Of a stretch of 64,000 bases of DNA, positions 1 to 8,952 are shown one piece after another (within the stretch, counting starts at the first letter, position 1; the number at the start of each line of letters is the position of its first letter). The DNA is from DAOVRD01 sp964521715 (GTDB lineage: Bacteria; Planctomycetota; Brocadiia; SM23-32), in contig CAZFSS010000011.1 in NCBI GenBank assembly GCA_964521715.1, positions 1 to 64,000 on the forward strand. Reading direction: 5' to 3'. Below the pieces are notes generated by a model. The model searched no databases. It worked only from the letters and a program-made list of their open reading frames with translations, and had not been told where the DNA came from. A program made the translations under genes and the position numbers.

Positions 1-109
1 GCCCTTTCACGACGACCATGATGCCCAAACGCCGAGGGCAAACGCCAGAGCGAGTCCGCAGACTCCAGCCAGCAGAGCTCATTCGGCTGAAGTCTTACGT
101 AAGGAATAA

Positions 110-132
110 GGGGCCCGGTCATGCCGAGCCCC
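110..132 (-). terminator. Terminator-like hairpin behind the truncated gene
   Basis: GGGGC-C-CGG pairs with CCG-A-GCCCC around a short loop, giving about 8 bp with one mismatch. It lies about 20 bases past the stop of the truncated copy at 153-269. The same hairpin, differing by one loop base, follows the full-length homologue at 7346-7368, so gene end and hairpin were duplicated together. There is no strong U-run, so termination is inferred. Confidence 0.45.
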
Positions 133-152
133 GGTCATACGCAAGCGCCAGC

Positions 153-269
153 CTACTCCGGCTCGATGGGCGCCATCTTCAGCGCCTTCTCTTCGAGCGC
201 CGTCGGCTTCAGTTCCAGGAGGGCGTTCACCTCCTCCCAGAGTTCCTTGACCTGGGCGCACGATGTGGC
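153..269 (-). pseudogene. Truncated copy of the coiled-coil protein gene at 7398-7955
   Basis: The last 38 codons, from ATSCAQVKELWE to MAPIEPE and the stop, match the C-terminus of the protein encoded at 7398-7955 at 36 of 38 positions. The nucleotide match over about 100 bases is near 86 percent by eye, with mostly silent differences, so both copies were probably under selection until recently. Homology stops abruptly near 270-285. The open frame upstream of that point (to 335) is unrelated and low in complexity. The copy has therefore lost its first 150 or so codons. It marks either one end of a duplication or a second related element to the left of the window. Bases 270-513 show no other gene. 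Confidence 0.7.
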
Positions 270-513
270 GGGGCAGAGCGTGGGCGCTTCGCATGTGTTC
301 GATCCGGCTGCGGGATACACATCGGGTAGTGGCACGGCGCTGGAAGCCGAGATGGGGAGGCCGGCAGCGCATTAGCGCCGAGCCACAGAGCGGAGCCCGT
401 CTTCGACATCGCCCCTCACGGCGCCAATGTCCCAGGGAAAGGAAGCAGATCAAGAGGGCCGGGGCCCTGCAAGCCCGCCGGGGAACTGGACACGTGCGAT
501 GCGGGGGAGAGTG

Positions 514-543
514 TTGGGAAAACGGTGGCCATCGTGCTATATT
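514..543 (+). promoter_or_regulatory. Possible sigma-70 promoter for the cheD operon
   Basis: TTGGGA (514-519) and TATATT (538-543) are separated by 18 bases. The site lies about 345 bases upstream of the cheD start, and no convincing gene lies between. This is pattern recognition only; the long leader is a weakness. Confidence 0.3.
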
Positions 544-888
544 GCCATGTGGTGGTAACCAGGTGCCCGACGATCGGCCCTACAACTGGTTAGGCGAGCG
601 TCGCCCTGGGGGAAGCCCGAAGGGATGGCGCTGCCATGTACAAGTCACTGCAAGGACGTGGCGCTGAGCCGCATTTCAACCGACCGCCGGCCGCTCTCGG
701 ATCTGTTCGTGTGCTCCGGTGCGCCCGCCACAAGGCGTCAGGACGGCGGCCCGCCGGGGAGACCTTCTACACGCCTATGCGATCCGGTCGGTTGCGTCGA
801 GCCGTTCACCGATCCTGCCCGTGCCGTTCGCCTGCCCCTGAAGGGATCCTCAAGACATGAGAAGACTGACCGATCCTCGGAGGGTCGC

Positions 889-1443
889 ATGAAGGACGAT
901 TTGAGCGTCAGCTCGGGCCAAGTCAAGAGCTGCAAGGGGGAAGGAATCCTCCGTGGACGTGTGATAGGCTCGTGCGTGGTGGTCGCGGCGTACGACCCGC
1001 AGTCGAGTGTCGGAGGCATGGCCCACGTGATGATCCCAGGGGCTTCTTGCGACGAAAACCCATCGAGGAGGACGAGGTACGCCGAGGACGCGGTAGAAGA
1101 GATGATGGCGAAGATGGCCACTCTCGGAGCGCAGGAAGCCCGGGGCCACGCCTGCCTCGTCGGCGGAGCCAACATGCTGGGCGACGGCCACGATAGCCCC
1201 GGCCTCGAGACGGTCCGATCTGTGACTGAGACGCTCCGCAGAAAGGGGACCTCGCCTGTTGCGATGGAAGTGGGTGGGACCAAGAGGCGGAGCTGCTGCC
1301 TGGACGTTGGTCGCGGGCGCGTGAGCTACACGATTGGCGACTCGCAGCAGCGCGTGCTTTGGGAAGCGGGGGCACCCCGCTGCGGCCCCGACAGTAGAGG
1401 TCGTCCAGGAGCACCCGAAGGCGGGAAAGGGGTGAAGGCATGA
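889..1443 (+). CDS. cheD: CheD-type chemoreceptor glutamine deamidase
   Basis: 184 residues, slightly longer than typical CheD. The family core is clear: an RGRVIGSCVVVAAYDP stretch with the catalytic Cys, GGMAHVMIPG with the catalytic His, LVGGANML, and a late VGGTKRRSCCLDVGRGRV. CheD proteins deamidate glutamines in methyl-accepting receptors and bind CheC. The open frame runs back to 625, but the upstream codons are unlike CheD, and the ATG at 889 follows a GGAGGG ribosome-binding site, so I start there. Its TGA overlaps the ATG of the following kinase (ATGA), implying translational coupling. No receptor, CheA, CheB or CheR is in the window, so its substrate may be the PAS kinase pathway or receptors encoded elsewhere. 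Confidence 0.9.
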   Translation: MKDDLSVSSGQVKSCKGEGILRGRVIGSCVVVAAYDPQSSVGGMAHVMIPGASCDENPSRRTRYAEDAVEEMMAKMATLGAQEARGHACLVGGANMLGDGHDSPGLETVRSVTETLRRKGTSPVAMEVGGTKRRSCCLDVGRGRVSYTIGDSQQRVLWEAGAPRCGPDSRGRPGAPEGGKGVKA

Positions 1444-4295
1444 ATGACAAGACCAAGGCGGACCTTCTCGAAAACGCTCCGGCGATCATCGCTTTCCACG
1501 ATCGGGATCACAACATTCTCTGGGCGAACGCTGCCTACCGGGAAGCTACGGGGTTGTCGTTACAGGAAACTGAAGGGAAGAAGTGTTATGCCGTCTGGCG
1601 GCTCGCCAAGACTTGCCGTAACTGTCCCGTTACGACGGCCATTGAGACTGGTGAACCAGCCGAGGCCGAGTTGACACCATCCAATCAGGACCACTGGCCT
1701 GATACTCAAGGCTCATGGTTGACAAAGGCCGCGCCGATCAGAGACCAGGACGGCAGTATCATCGGCGCGGTCGAGGTCGCTTACAACATTGCCGACCGCA
1801 AGCGGGCGGAAGAAGAGGTCCGCAGGCTGAACGAGGAGCTGAAGGAGCGCGTCCGCCAGCGCACCGCCGACCTTGAGGCCACAAGTCAGCAGCTCCGCGC
1901 CGCCAATCAGGAGCTCGAGGCCTCTAATCAGCAGCTCCGAGGGACAGAGCAGCAGCTCCGCGCCGCCAATCAGGAGTTCGAGGCCTCTAATCAGCAGCTC
2001 GGGGCCAGCGAACGGGATCTGCGCCAGAGCGAGAAACGGTTCCGCAGCATTTTCGAGCAGGCGTCGGTCGGGATGGCCATAGTGGCCCCGGATGGCACGT
2101 TGACGCGCGTCAACGACGCCTTCTGCGAAATCGTGGGCTACTCCCGGGACGAACTGACGCACATGACGTTCCAGGAGATCACCCACCCGGACGACCTCGA
2201 GAAGAGCCTGCACTACGTCGAGCAGATGCTGGGGGGCGAGATGCGCCGTTACTCCATGGAAGGGCGCTACCTGCGGAAGGACGGGGAGGTGGCGTGGGTG
2301 CATGTCTCCGTCGGGGTGGTGCGGGATGCCGATGGGGCCCCTGCGTACTTCTCCGCCGCGGTTGAGGACATCACCGAGCTCAAGCGCTCGGAAGATGCGC
2401 TGCGGGAGAGCGAGGAGCGGCTGCGCCTTGCCCTTTCCGCGGCCGATATGGGCGCCTGGCGCTGGGTCCCGGCGACGAACAGCGACACGCGGGACGGGAG
2501 TTTCAACCGAATCCTGGGACTGGAGCCGGTGACCTCCACGCAACCGGTGGAAGATTTTCTGGGCCGTGTTCATGCCGAGGACCGTGCCGCTGTGGCGGAG
2601 GCCATCGAGTCGGCAAGGCGTGAACGCAGGATTTACGTGGCCGAATTTCGGATCACCCGACCGGACGGGGAAGTCCGCTGGCTTCGTGATCGCGGAATGG
2701 GGTTCTGTGACCAGAATGGCGAGATGATATACATGACCGGGGCGGTCGTCGACATCACCGAACTCAGGCAGGCGACCGACGCCCTGCGCGAGACGAACGA
2801 GCACCTGGAGAACTTGTTCAACTATGCCAATGGTCCGAACATCGTCTGGGACCCGCAGCTCAAGATCACCCGGTTCAACCGCGCCTTTGAGTCTCTGACC
2901 GGAAGAAGGGCGGCGGACGTCATCGGGAAATCGGTTGAGATCCTGTTCCCGCCTGCCATGGCCGACAGCTCGATGGATCTCATCAAGGCGGCCTCGGGGG
3001 GCGAACGATGGGAGACGGTCGAGATCGATGTCCTGCATGTGGATGGGTCAGTGCGGACCGTCCTGTGGAACTCGGCCACCCTCGTGGCTGCCGACGGGAA
3101 GACCCCGACGGCAACCATTGCACAAGGACAGGACATGACCGAACAAAGGCAACTGCAAGAGCAGTTCCTCCAGGCGCAGAAGCTGGAGGCCGTCGGTCGG
3201 CTGGCGGGGGGCATCGCACACGACTTCAACAACCTGCTTACGGGGGTCAGGGGCTTCGTGGGCTTCGCGCGCGACGATGCTGAGCCAGGTTCTCAGGCGC
3301 ATGAAGACCTGACCGAGGTGCTGGCCCTGGCTGACCGCGCGGCGGACCTGACACGGCAGCTCCTGGCCTTCAGCCGCCGCCAGACGCTGGAGCCCGTGGT
3401 GCTCAACGTGAACGCGCTGATCGCCGACCAGACCAGGATGCTGACGCGGCTCCTAGGAGAGGACATTGAGCTGCGGTTCCTGCCCGCGCCGGACCTCGGT
3501 AACGTGCGCGCCGACCCCGGCCAGCTCGAGCAGATCGTCATGAACCTGGCCGTCAATGCCCGCGATGCGATGCCGGACGGCGGCAGACTCACCATCGAGA
3601 CGGCGAACGTCGAGCTCGGCGAGGAGTACGCCCGCAACCACGCGGCGGTTACCCCGGGGCCATACGTGATGCTCGCCATCAGCGATGCCGGCTGCGGCAT
3701 GGATGAAAAGATCAGGGCGCGGATCTTCGAACCGTTCTTCACGACCAAGGAGTTGGGCAAAGGCACGGGCCTCGGACTGTCCACCGTCTACGGCATCGTG
3801 AAGCAACACGGCGGCAACATCTGGGTCTACAGCGAGCCGGGCGAGGGTACGACCTTCAAGGTCTACCTGCCCCGAGTAAGCGATGAAGTTGAAGAGCGGC
3901 GCCCCCCCTCTGAGTTTGTCGTCGGTGGTGGGGAGACGATCCTGTTGGTCGAGGACGACGAGTTCGTCCGAGAAGTGTGCCGTCGGCATCTGGAAGCGCT
4001 GGGGTACACGGTCGTCAGCGCTTCGACCGCACGAGAGGCCGAGGAAGTGGCAGCAGAGCATCTGGGCCAGTTTGACCTGCTGTTGACCGATGTGGTGATG
4101 CCCGACCGAAACGGGCGTGAGCTCTACGAGGCCCTGGCGGCGAATGAGGCGGGACTCAAGGTGCTCTACATGTCCGGCTACACCGATAACGCCATCGTGC
4201 GTCACGGGGTGCTGGAGAAAGGCATTCACTTCCTTCAGAAGCCCTTCGAACGCGACAGCCTGGCCGCCAAGGTGCGCGCGGCGCTGGACGCGTAG
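1440..4295 (+). CDS. Multi-PAS hybrid sensor histidine kinase
   Basis: 951 residues with no membrane segment, so a cytoplasmic sensor. Order: PAS 1 (about 10-125) with a cysteine cluster (KKCYAVWRLAKTCRNC) like that of metal- or redox-sensing PAS domains; a coiled coil (125-200) carrying an exact internal repeat built on QQLRAANQE and EASNQQL; PAS 2 (205-320), PAS 3 (330-445) and PAS 4 (455-570); HisKA with the phospho-acceptor His594 in GGIAHDFNNLL; HATPase with NARDAMPDGG, DAGCGM and GKGTGLGLSTVYG; and a C-terminal receiver with Asp884 in TDVVMP. It likely feeds phosphate to the two HD-GYP regulators downstream. The start overlaps the cheD stop. Assignment of kinase class is secure; the signal is unknown. 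Confidence 0.95.
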   Translation: MNDKTKADLLENAPAIIAFHDRDHNILWANAAYREATGLSLQETEGKKCYAVWRLAKTCRNCPVTTAIETGEPAEAELTPSNQDHWPDTQGSWLTKAAPIRDQDGSIIGAVEVAYNIADRKRAEEEVRRLNEELKERVRQRTADLEATSQQLRAANQELEASNQQLRGTEQQLRAANQEFEASNQQLGASERDLRQSEKRFRSIFEQASVGMAIVAPDGTLTRVNDAFCEIVGYSRDELTHMTFQEITHPDDLEKSLHYVEQMLGGEMRRYSMEGRYLRKDGEVAWVHVSVGVVRDADGAPAYFSAAVEDITELKRSEDALRESEERLRLALSAADMGAWRWVPATNSDTRDGSFNRILGLEPVTSTQPVEDFLGRVHAEDRAAVAEAIESARRERRIYVAEFRITRPDGEVRWLRDRGMGFCDQNGEMIYMTGAVVDITELRQATDALRETNEHLENLFNYANGPNIVWDPQLKITRFNRAFESLTGRRAADVIGKSVEILFPPAMADSSMDLIKAASGGERWETVEIDVLHVDGSVRTVLWNSATLVAADGKTPTATIAQGQDMTEQRQLQEQFLQAQKLEAVGRLAGGIAHDFNNLLTGVRGFVGFARDDAEPGSQAHEDLTEVLALADRAADLTRQLLAFSRRQTLEPVVLNVNALIADQTRMLTRLLGEDIELRFLPAPDLGNVRADPGQLEQIVMNLAVNARDAMPDGGRLTIETANVELGEEYARNHAAVTPGPYVMLAISDAGCGMDEKIRARIFEPFFTTKELGKGTGLGLSTVYGIVKQHGGNIWVYSEPGEGTTFKVYLPRVSDEVEERRPPSEFVVGGGETILLVEDDEFVREVCRRHLEALGYTVVSASTAREAEEVAAEHLGQFDLLLTDVVMPDRNGRELYEALAANEAGLKVLYMSGYTDNAIVRHGVLEKGIHFLQKPFERDSLAAKVRAALDA

Positions 4296-4347
4296 CTTCG
4301 GCTGAGTTGCGGCTCCCAGCGGGGCGCGATGCCCCAGCAAGGAGCGG

Positions 4348-5412
4348 ATGTTGAGCAACAGGGAGGACGTGGCGATCCTTCTGGTTGATGATGAACCCTC
4401 CGTGACCGCCGTGCTCTCACGGTGGCTCTCGGGGGAGGGCTACGAGTGCGCTCGCGCATCGAGTGGCGAAGAGGCACTGGAGGCCCTCCGAAAGCGCAAG
4501 TTCGCCCTTATCCTCACGGACATCGTGATGCCCAGCATGTCCGGAGTCGAGCTGCTGGAGGAGGTCACCCGCGTCTCCCCGAGCACGGCCGTGGTCATGC
4601 TGACGGCAGTGGACGACCGCAAGACGGCCACAAGAGCGTTGAGGTTGGGCGCCTACGGCTACATGATCAAGCCCTTCGAGCAGAACGAGGTCGTGATCAA
4701 CGTGGCCAATGCCTTGAGACGTCGCAGCCTGGAGATCATGAGAGACCAATACGAAGGGCGACTCGAGGAAACCGTGCAGGAGCGCACGGCCGAGGTACGT
4801 CGCGCGCAGGAGGAGATCACTTTGCGGCTGACGGCGGCCTCGGAGTTCCGGGACACAGAGACAGGTGCGCACGTTCGTCGAATGGGCCTGTACGCGGAGG
4901 CCGTCGGCAAGGTGATGGGACATCCGGAGGAGCATACGAGACTGCTCCGCCTGGCTGCCCCCATGCACGACGTGGGCAAGATCGGCATTCCCGACTCGAT
5001 TCTGCTCAAGGCGGGCAAGTTGACTGACGAGGAGTTCGAGATCATGAAGACGCATACGACGATCGGCGCGAAGCTGCTGGAAGGATCAGGGGTCGTTCTA
5101 CTGGACGCTTCGCGCGACATCGCACTGGGTCATCATGAGAAATGGGACGGTTCGGGTTATCCGAGCGGGCTATGTGGGACGGCCATACCGGAGAACTCCC
5201 GGATCGTCGCTGTCCTCGACGTCTACGATGCGCTCGTGCACGATCGGGTCTACAGGCCCGCCATGCCGGAAGAGAAGGCGCTGGCGATCATAGAGGAGGG
5301 ACGTGGTTCCCACTTCGAGCCACTCCTGATGGACGTCTTCGTGGATGCCCTCCCTGAGTTGGACCGCATCCGCGCCGCGGTGCAGGACGAGCAGCAGCCC
5401 GCGCGAGCTTAG
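4348..5412 (+). CDS. Response regulator with HD-GYP phosphodiesterase output
   Basis: 354 residues. The receiver (about 5-125) has DDEPS, Asp58 in TDIVMP, a conserved Thr in MLTA and the Lys in IKPFE. A helical linker leads to an HD-GYP domain (165-340) with ETGAHVRR, APMHDVGKIGIPD, KTHTTIGAKLL, HHEKWDGSGYP and DVYDAL. All metal-binding His/Asp and the GYP triad are present, so cyclic-di-GMP hydrolysis is expected. The ATG follows AAGGAG, 52 bases after the kinase, so it is probably co-transcribed and controlled by that kinase. Confidence 0.95.
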   Translation: MLSNREDVAILLVDDEPSVTAVLSRWLSGEGYECARASSGEEALEALRKRKFALILTDIVMPSMSGVELLEEVTRVSPSTAVVMLTAVDDRKTATRALRLGAYGYMIKPFEQNEVVINVANALRRRSLEIMRDQYEGRLEETVQERTAEVRRAQEEITLRLTAASEFRDTETGAHVRRMGLYAEAVGKVMGHPEEHTRLLRLAAPMHDVGKIGIPDSILLKAGKLTDEEFEIMKTHTTIGAKLLEGSGVVLLDASRDIALGHHEKWDGSGYPSGLCGTAIPENSRIVAVLDVYDALVHDRVYRPAMPEEKALAIIEEGRGSHFEPLLMDVFVDALPELDRIRAAVQDEQQPARA

Positions 5413-5455
5413 CCTTCAACCGGCGGACGTGCGGCCCGGGAGGAGAGGGAAGCAC

Positions 5456-6550
5456 GTGAGTGAGCGGATACTCATCGTGGACGACGAGCCTTCGGTCAGG
5501 CGCGTGCTGGCCCGTACGCTGGCCGGGGCCGGATATGCAGACATCGTCGAGGCCGACTCCGTGGAAGCAGCCGGCAGGGCCTTGGCGGAGCAAGGTCCCT
5601 TCGCGCTCGTGCTGCTGGACATTCGGATGCCTGGGGGGAGCGGTCTTCGGCTCCTTGAAGAGCTGGCTCCGAAGGCTCCGCAGACCGTCGCCATCATGGT
5701 GACTGCTGCCCAGGGGTTCGCGACGGCGGTCGAGACCATGAAGAAGGGCGGTTACGACTTCATCGTGAAACCCGTCGACTTCGCGGCCATGCAAATGGGC
5801 GTGGGCAGGGCGCTGAAACGGCGACAGCGGGAGCTCTCGGAACGATCGGGCCGCGTGCAGATCGACGAGGCGGTGGAGAAGAGGCTGAGCGTGCTGGAGA
5901 AGAGCCGGCGCGCTCTGCTTCACGCCATGTGCAGGATGGGCGAGTTCCGGGACGCCGAGCCGCACGCCCACCCCGATCGCGTGGGGCGCTACAGCCGCCT
6001 GGTCGCCGAACGTCTGGCCGCTAATTCGCCGTACGCGCCGTTCGTCAACCAAGAGTTCATCCAGAACATCTTCGAGTGCGCTCCCCTGCATGACATAGGC
6101 AAAGTGGGTGTGCCGGACGGTGTCCTGCTGAAGCCAGCGAAGCTGTCGACCGCAGAGATGGCCATCATGCAGACGCACTCTGTGATTGGCCGGGACATCT
6201 GCCTGTCTGTCAAGGGCCAAATCAGCCAAGAGGAGTACGGATTCATCGATATGGCCATCGAGGTCACGGGCAGTCACCACGAGTGCTGGGATGGTGATGG
6301 CTACCCTGACGGCCTGGGTGGCACGGACATCCCCCTGAGCGCGCGGATCGTCGGACTGGCAGACTTCTACGACGCCTGCCGCAGTAGAACCGTCTACCGG
6401 GCAGAACCGATATGCCGGGACAGAGTGCTTGCGCTCATCGAGAAGTGGGCGGGCGAGAAGTTCGACGCCGCTGTAGTTGCCGCCTTCAGGCTGTGCGAGA
6501 AGGCGATCGTCGAGACTGAGGAGGAGATGCAGGAACGGGGCTCCGGCTAG
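5456..6550 (+). CDS. Second response regulator with HD-GYP output
   Basis: 364 residues from a GTG preceded by GGGAGGAGAGGGA. An earlier in-frame ATG at 5345 lies inside the previous gene and encodes unrelated sequence, so I reject it. The receiver has DDEPSVRR, Asp55 in LLDIRMP, a Thr in MVTA and the Lys in IVKPVD. The HD-GYP domain includes APLHDIGKVGVPDGVLLKP, QTHSVIGRDI, SHHECWDGDGYP and LADFYDACRSR. It parallels the regulator just upstream in layout, but its first HD helix is divergent (RDAEPHAHPDRVGRYS). Two phosphodiesterase regulators behind one kinase suggest a branched output lowering cyclic-di-GMP. A short GGGC-ACGC-GCCC hairpin touches the stop codon but lacks a U-run. Confidence 0.93.
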   Translation: MSERILIVDDEPSVRRVLARTLAGAGYADIVEADSVEAAGRALAEQGPFALVLLDIRMPGGSGLRLLEELAPKAPQTVAIMVTAAQGFATAVETMKKGGYDFIVKPVDFAAMQMGVGRALKRRQRELSERSGRVQIDEAVEKRLSVLEKSRRALLHAMCRMGEFRDAEPHAHPDRVGRYSRLVAERLAANSPYAPFVNQEFIQNIFECAPLHDIGKVGVPDGVLLKPAKLSTAEMAIMQTHSVIGRDICLSVKGQISQEEYGFIDMAIEVTGSHHECWDGDGYPDGLGGTDIPLSARIVGLADFYDACRSRTVYRAEPICRDRVLALIEKWAGEKFDAAVVAAFRLCEKAIVETEEEMQERGSG

Positions 6551-7009
6551 GGCACGCGCCCCGTGATCGCCTCCACAGGCCCAACGCCCGTTCAAAATGG
6601 GTGATCTGATCCTGGCTTGATGCCTGGCGGGCGTAAGTAGATACCTCTTTGATCTTATAGACAGCCTGTAACGTGTGATCTCTCGTGTAGGGGGACTGCT
6701 CCTCGGGGACTCCCGATACGTAGGCCCGTTCTGCCGAGGGATCTTCAGACCACCTGGCCGACATTACCCGGCCCTCACCATGTGCCACCCCGGCCCTAAT
6801 GCCGCCCACTTCACTCCCGTATGGTTCTCAGATATCGGGTTGCCAATGCTACGTCTTCGGACAACGGCCAGCTCTGATGTTGGCAAGATGGTACCCACCG
6901 GATGGCGGTGTGGCAAGATGTAGGCCGAGATGAGTGAAGCTATTGCTGCCAGTTGCGCTTATGCACCGACGTTGTATGCTCTGCCCCGCAAGCTCGACGT
7001 AAACCGTCT
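6551..7009. other. Gap between signalling operon and island genes
   Basis: About 460 bases. Open frames on both strands are short, biased and lack family motifs or good ribosome-binding sites. A near-repeat of GGCAAGATG occurs at 6883-6921. No RNA gene, integrase or IS end is recognisable. It may hold the left boundary of the lower-GC island, but I see no att-like sequence. Confidence 0.4.
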
Positions 7010-7321
7010 CTACCGGGGCATCTTCTGGCGGTCGAAGGGCATTCCGCAGAACGGGCAATAGAGCTGCTGGGCCAAGTTCTGGTTGCTCGTTTCCTTCCTG
7101 AGCAGGGCGATGTGAAACCAGCAGCCGCAGTGGTGACAGTCATGCGTGACCGTCTGGCGGTTGTTGCAGCAGGACTTGTGGTAGGTGTAGAGGACGATCT
7201 CCTTGTCGTAAGTCGGATGCCGGTCTTCCACGACCTGCACAACAGCCTCACCGTCGGCGAGTGGCTCCTGACAGAGGCCGCACACGTCCCTGCCGGCCTC
7301 CTGGTCTTGGGCGTCTTCCAT
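7010..7321 (-). CDS. Small Cys/His-rich putative zinc-binding protein
   Basis: 103 residues starting with an acidic stretch (MEDAQDQEAG). It carries CGLC near residue 14, then YHKSCC, HDCHHCGCWFH and YCPFCGMPF: three or four CxxC-like pairs with intervening His, as in treble-clef or RING-like zinc domains. The pattern is too regular to be a chance frame. It may bind nucleic acid or protein, but I do not recognise the family. It is the last gene of the minus-strand island run, and the terminator-like hairpin at 7346-7368 separates it from the gene at 7398. Confidence 0.6.
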   Translation of the reverse strand: MEDAQDQEAGRDVCGLCQEPLADGEAVVQVVEDRHPTYDKEIVLYTYHKSCCNNRQTVTHDCHHCGCWFHIALLRKETSNQNLAQQLYCPFCGMPFDRQKMPR

Positions 7322-7345
7322 CGCTCCATCCTCCAGAAAGAAGAA

Positions 7346-7368
7346 GGGGCCCGGTCATCCCGAGCCCC
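7346..7368 (-). terminator. Hairpin terminator after the coiled-coil gene
   Basis: GGGGCCCGG and CCGAGCCCC form an 8-bp stem with one mismatch. On the minus strand it is followed by a T-rich TTCTTCTTTC tract. It lies 30 bases beyond the stop at 7398. The copy at 110-132 is nearly identical. Confidence 0.6.
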
Positions 7369-7397
7369 TGATGTAACAGAGACTGTCGCCAGCCGGA

Positions 7398-7955
7398 CTA
7401 TTCCGGCTCTATGGGCGCCATCTTCAGCGCCTTCTCCTCGAGAGCCGTCGGTTTCGTCTCCAGCAGGGCGTTGACCTGCTCCCAGAGCTCCTTCACCTGG
7501 GCGCAGGACGTCGCAAGCCAGACCGTGTCGACCAGGTTGTCCTTCTCGTTCCGGAGCGCCAACACCTGCTTGCCGAGATCGGATTCGGCCAGGATGTCGG
7601 CCTCCAGCGCTTTGGCCCTGGCGTTCACGGCCTCCTCGACCTGATAGTCGCAGCGGCCGGAGTAGCCGCCGCGTTCGAGCTCCTCATCGACTGAGGTGCC
7701 GTTGATGGCGGCCCTCTGCTCGGCCCTGAGCCGACGCTCCTTCCGGTCGATTTCCTCTCGCTGCTCTTTGAACTGCTCAAGCGTCCACTGCTGGGCGTTT
7801 ATCCCCAGGCTCTCGTAGGCCTTCTTGCGGGCTTCTTCGGCCACGCGCTGAAGCAGCGTGGGATCCTGCTTGGCGACCAGCGTCTCGATGCGCTGGTCGA
7901 TCCGCTTCGCAATCCGCTCCTTCCAATGGCTCTTCTCACCCAATGTGAGGGCCAT
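7398..7955 (-). CDS. Coiled-coil protein of unknown function
   Basis: 185 residues from the ATG at 7955, preceded by AAGGAGG; the longer frame to 8069 has a non-conserved N-terminus and overlaps a terminator. The protein is highly charged and mostly helical: an N-terminal region rich in Lys/Arg (EKSHWKERIAKRIDQRIE), a central coiled coil (FKEQREEIDRKERRLRAEQ) and a C-terminal helix ending MAPIEPE. No catalytic motif is visible. A truncated but well-conserved second C-terminus occurs at 153-269. Its setting among ParB-like, sigma-like and RT genes points to a mobile-element accessory or structural protein. I do not recognise the family. Confidence 0.65.
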   Translation of the reverse strand: MALTLGEKSHWKERIAKRIDQRIETLVAKQDPTLLQRVAEEARKKAYESLGINAQQWTLEQFKEQREEIDRKERRLRAEQRAAINGTSVDEELERGGYSGRCDYQVEEAVNARAKALEADILAESDLGKQVLALRNEKDNLVDTVWLATSCAQVKELWEQVNALLETKPTALEEKALKMAPIEPE

Positions 7956-8006
7956 GACTGTATCCTCCTTGCCCGCCCTGGCCTGGATGGCGACGGCGGG
8001 CGTACA

Positions 8007-8034
8007 AAAAGACAGCCCCAGCTTCGGCCGGGGC
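8007..8034 (-). terminator. Rho-independent terminator with UUCG loop
   Basis: GCCCC-A-GC TTCG GC-C-GGGGC (8015-8034) is a 7-bp stem with one mismatch capped by a C(UUCG)G tetraloop. On the minus strand it is followed by TGTCTTTTTG (8005-8014). This is a convincing terminator for transcription coming from 8248-8925. It lies upstream of the 7955 start, so that gene probably has its own promoter or depends on read-through. Confidence 0.8.
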
Positions 8035-8247
8035 AGCTCACGAACGAATGGTCCACTTACACGGCTCACTTCAGTTGGGCACGGCCATCACCTCCTCTCC
8101 GGGCAAGAGCCTTCATTCAGAGCTTCCTCCCGCCTCGTGGTCGTTACGAGCCACAAGGCCCACAACCTTTCCGAACGCGTCGCCGGGCTCTTCGGGAGAA
8201 TCCCAGACGCCGATGTGGTATGGTCTGCCGCCGATGCTGGGTGTGAG

Positions 8248-8925
8248 CTAGCCCGGCGTGGCACCGGAGGCGCGAAGCGGCCGGTAGTTAGGATCAACAT
8301 CTGGGCCCATGAAGCGGATGAGCTTCTCGGCGATAGCCGTCTTGATCTGAGAGACCCGACCGGCAGACACGTCGAGCCTCTCGGCGGCTTCTCCGGTGCG
8401 ATAACCCTCCGCCAGAAGATTGAAGGTTGTTGTCTCTTGAGCAGTGACTTCGCCTAGCTTCAAGAACTGCCCGTAATCGTGCTTGATTCGGACGCGTTCG
8501 AAGGGGCGGAGCCAGATGCGCTTGTCTTCCAGGACCTCAGACCGGTCCCACCATCCCGCATCAGTGGCCCGGCCGGTTGGATCTACGGGGGCGGGCGCCG
8601 CATCTAAGGTTTCCACCGTGGCTCGGCCGAGGATCTGCGCCTTCCTGGCCATGACGTCCCCGGAGTCCTCCCCGCAGACCCCGCGCCCGGTTCTGACGCC
8701 CAGTAGGCCGTAATGGGCCAAGCTGCTGGAACTGACCGTCTTTCCCTCGGCAACACAGTGCAAGTAGTTCAACCAACACAGGCCGACGACCTCCGCAGTG
8801 AACTCCTCTCGGGCTTCGGGATCATGATGACGGAGTGTCAACCTTGCTCTCCGCTCGATTTCCGGCAGCATCTCAACAAACTGATCCTGCACTTCCTTTC
8901 GATGGGCTTCGCAGAGCGAGGTCAT
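8248..8925 (-). CDS. Sigma-70-like protein of the island
   Basis: 225 residues. The N-terminal 75 residues resemble sigma region 2 of small sigma factors (LPEIERRARLTLRHHDPEA, then EEFTAEVVGLCWLNYLHC). The C-terminal part is a good region-4 helix-turn-helix: TAQETTTFNLLAEGYRTGEA followed by AERLDVSAGRVSQIKTAIAEKL. The linker is poorly conserved. Such proteins can direct or modulate RNA polymerase on element promoters. Upstream lies a hairpin at 8953-8980 and downstream the UUCG terminator, so it is probably transcribed alone. It could also be a sigma-derived DNA-binding regulator rather than a true sigma factor. Confidence 0.7.
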   Translation of the reverse strand: MTSLCEAHRKEVQDQFVEMLPEIERRARLTLRHHDPEAREEFTAEVVGLCWLNYLHCVAEGKTVSSSSLAHYGLLGVRTGRGVCGEDSGDVMARKAQILGRATVETLDAAPAPVDPTGRATDAGWWDRSEVLEDKRIWLRPFERVRIKHDYGQFLKLGEVTAQETTTFNLLAEGYRTGEAAERLDVSAGRVSQIKTAIAEKLIRFMGPDVDPNYRPLRASGATPG

Positions 8926-8952
8926 GGGCAGCTCCTTTCACTAAGAGGAAAG

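Noticed and set aside
6675..7009. Transposase remnant or IS end in the gap after the HD-GYP genes
   Set aside because: Several weakly protein-like frames on both strands but no DDE residues, inverted ends or target duplication visible.
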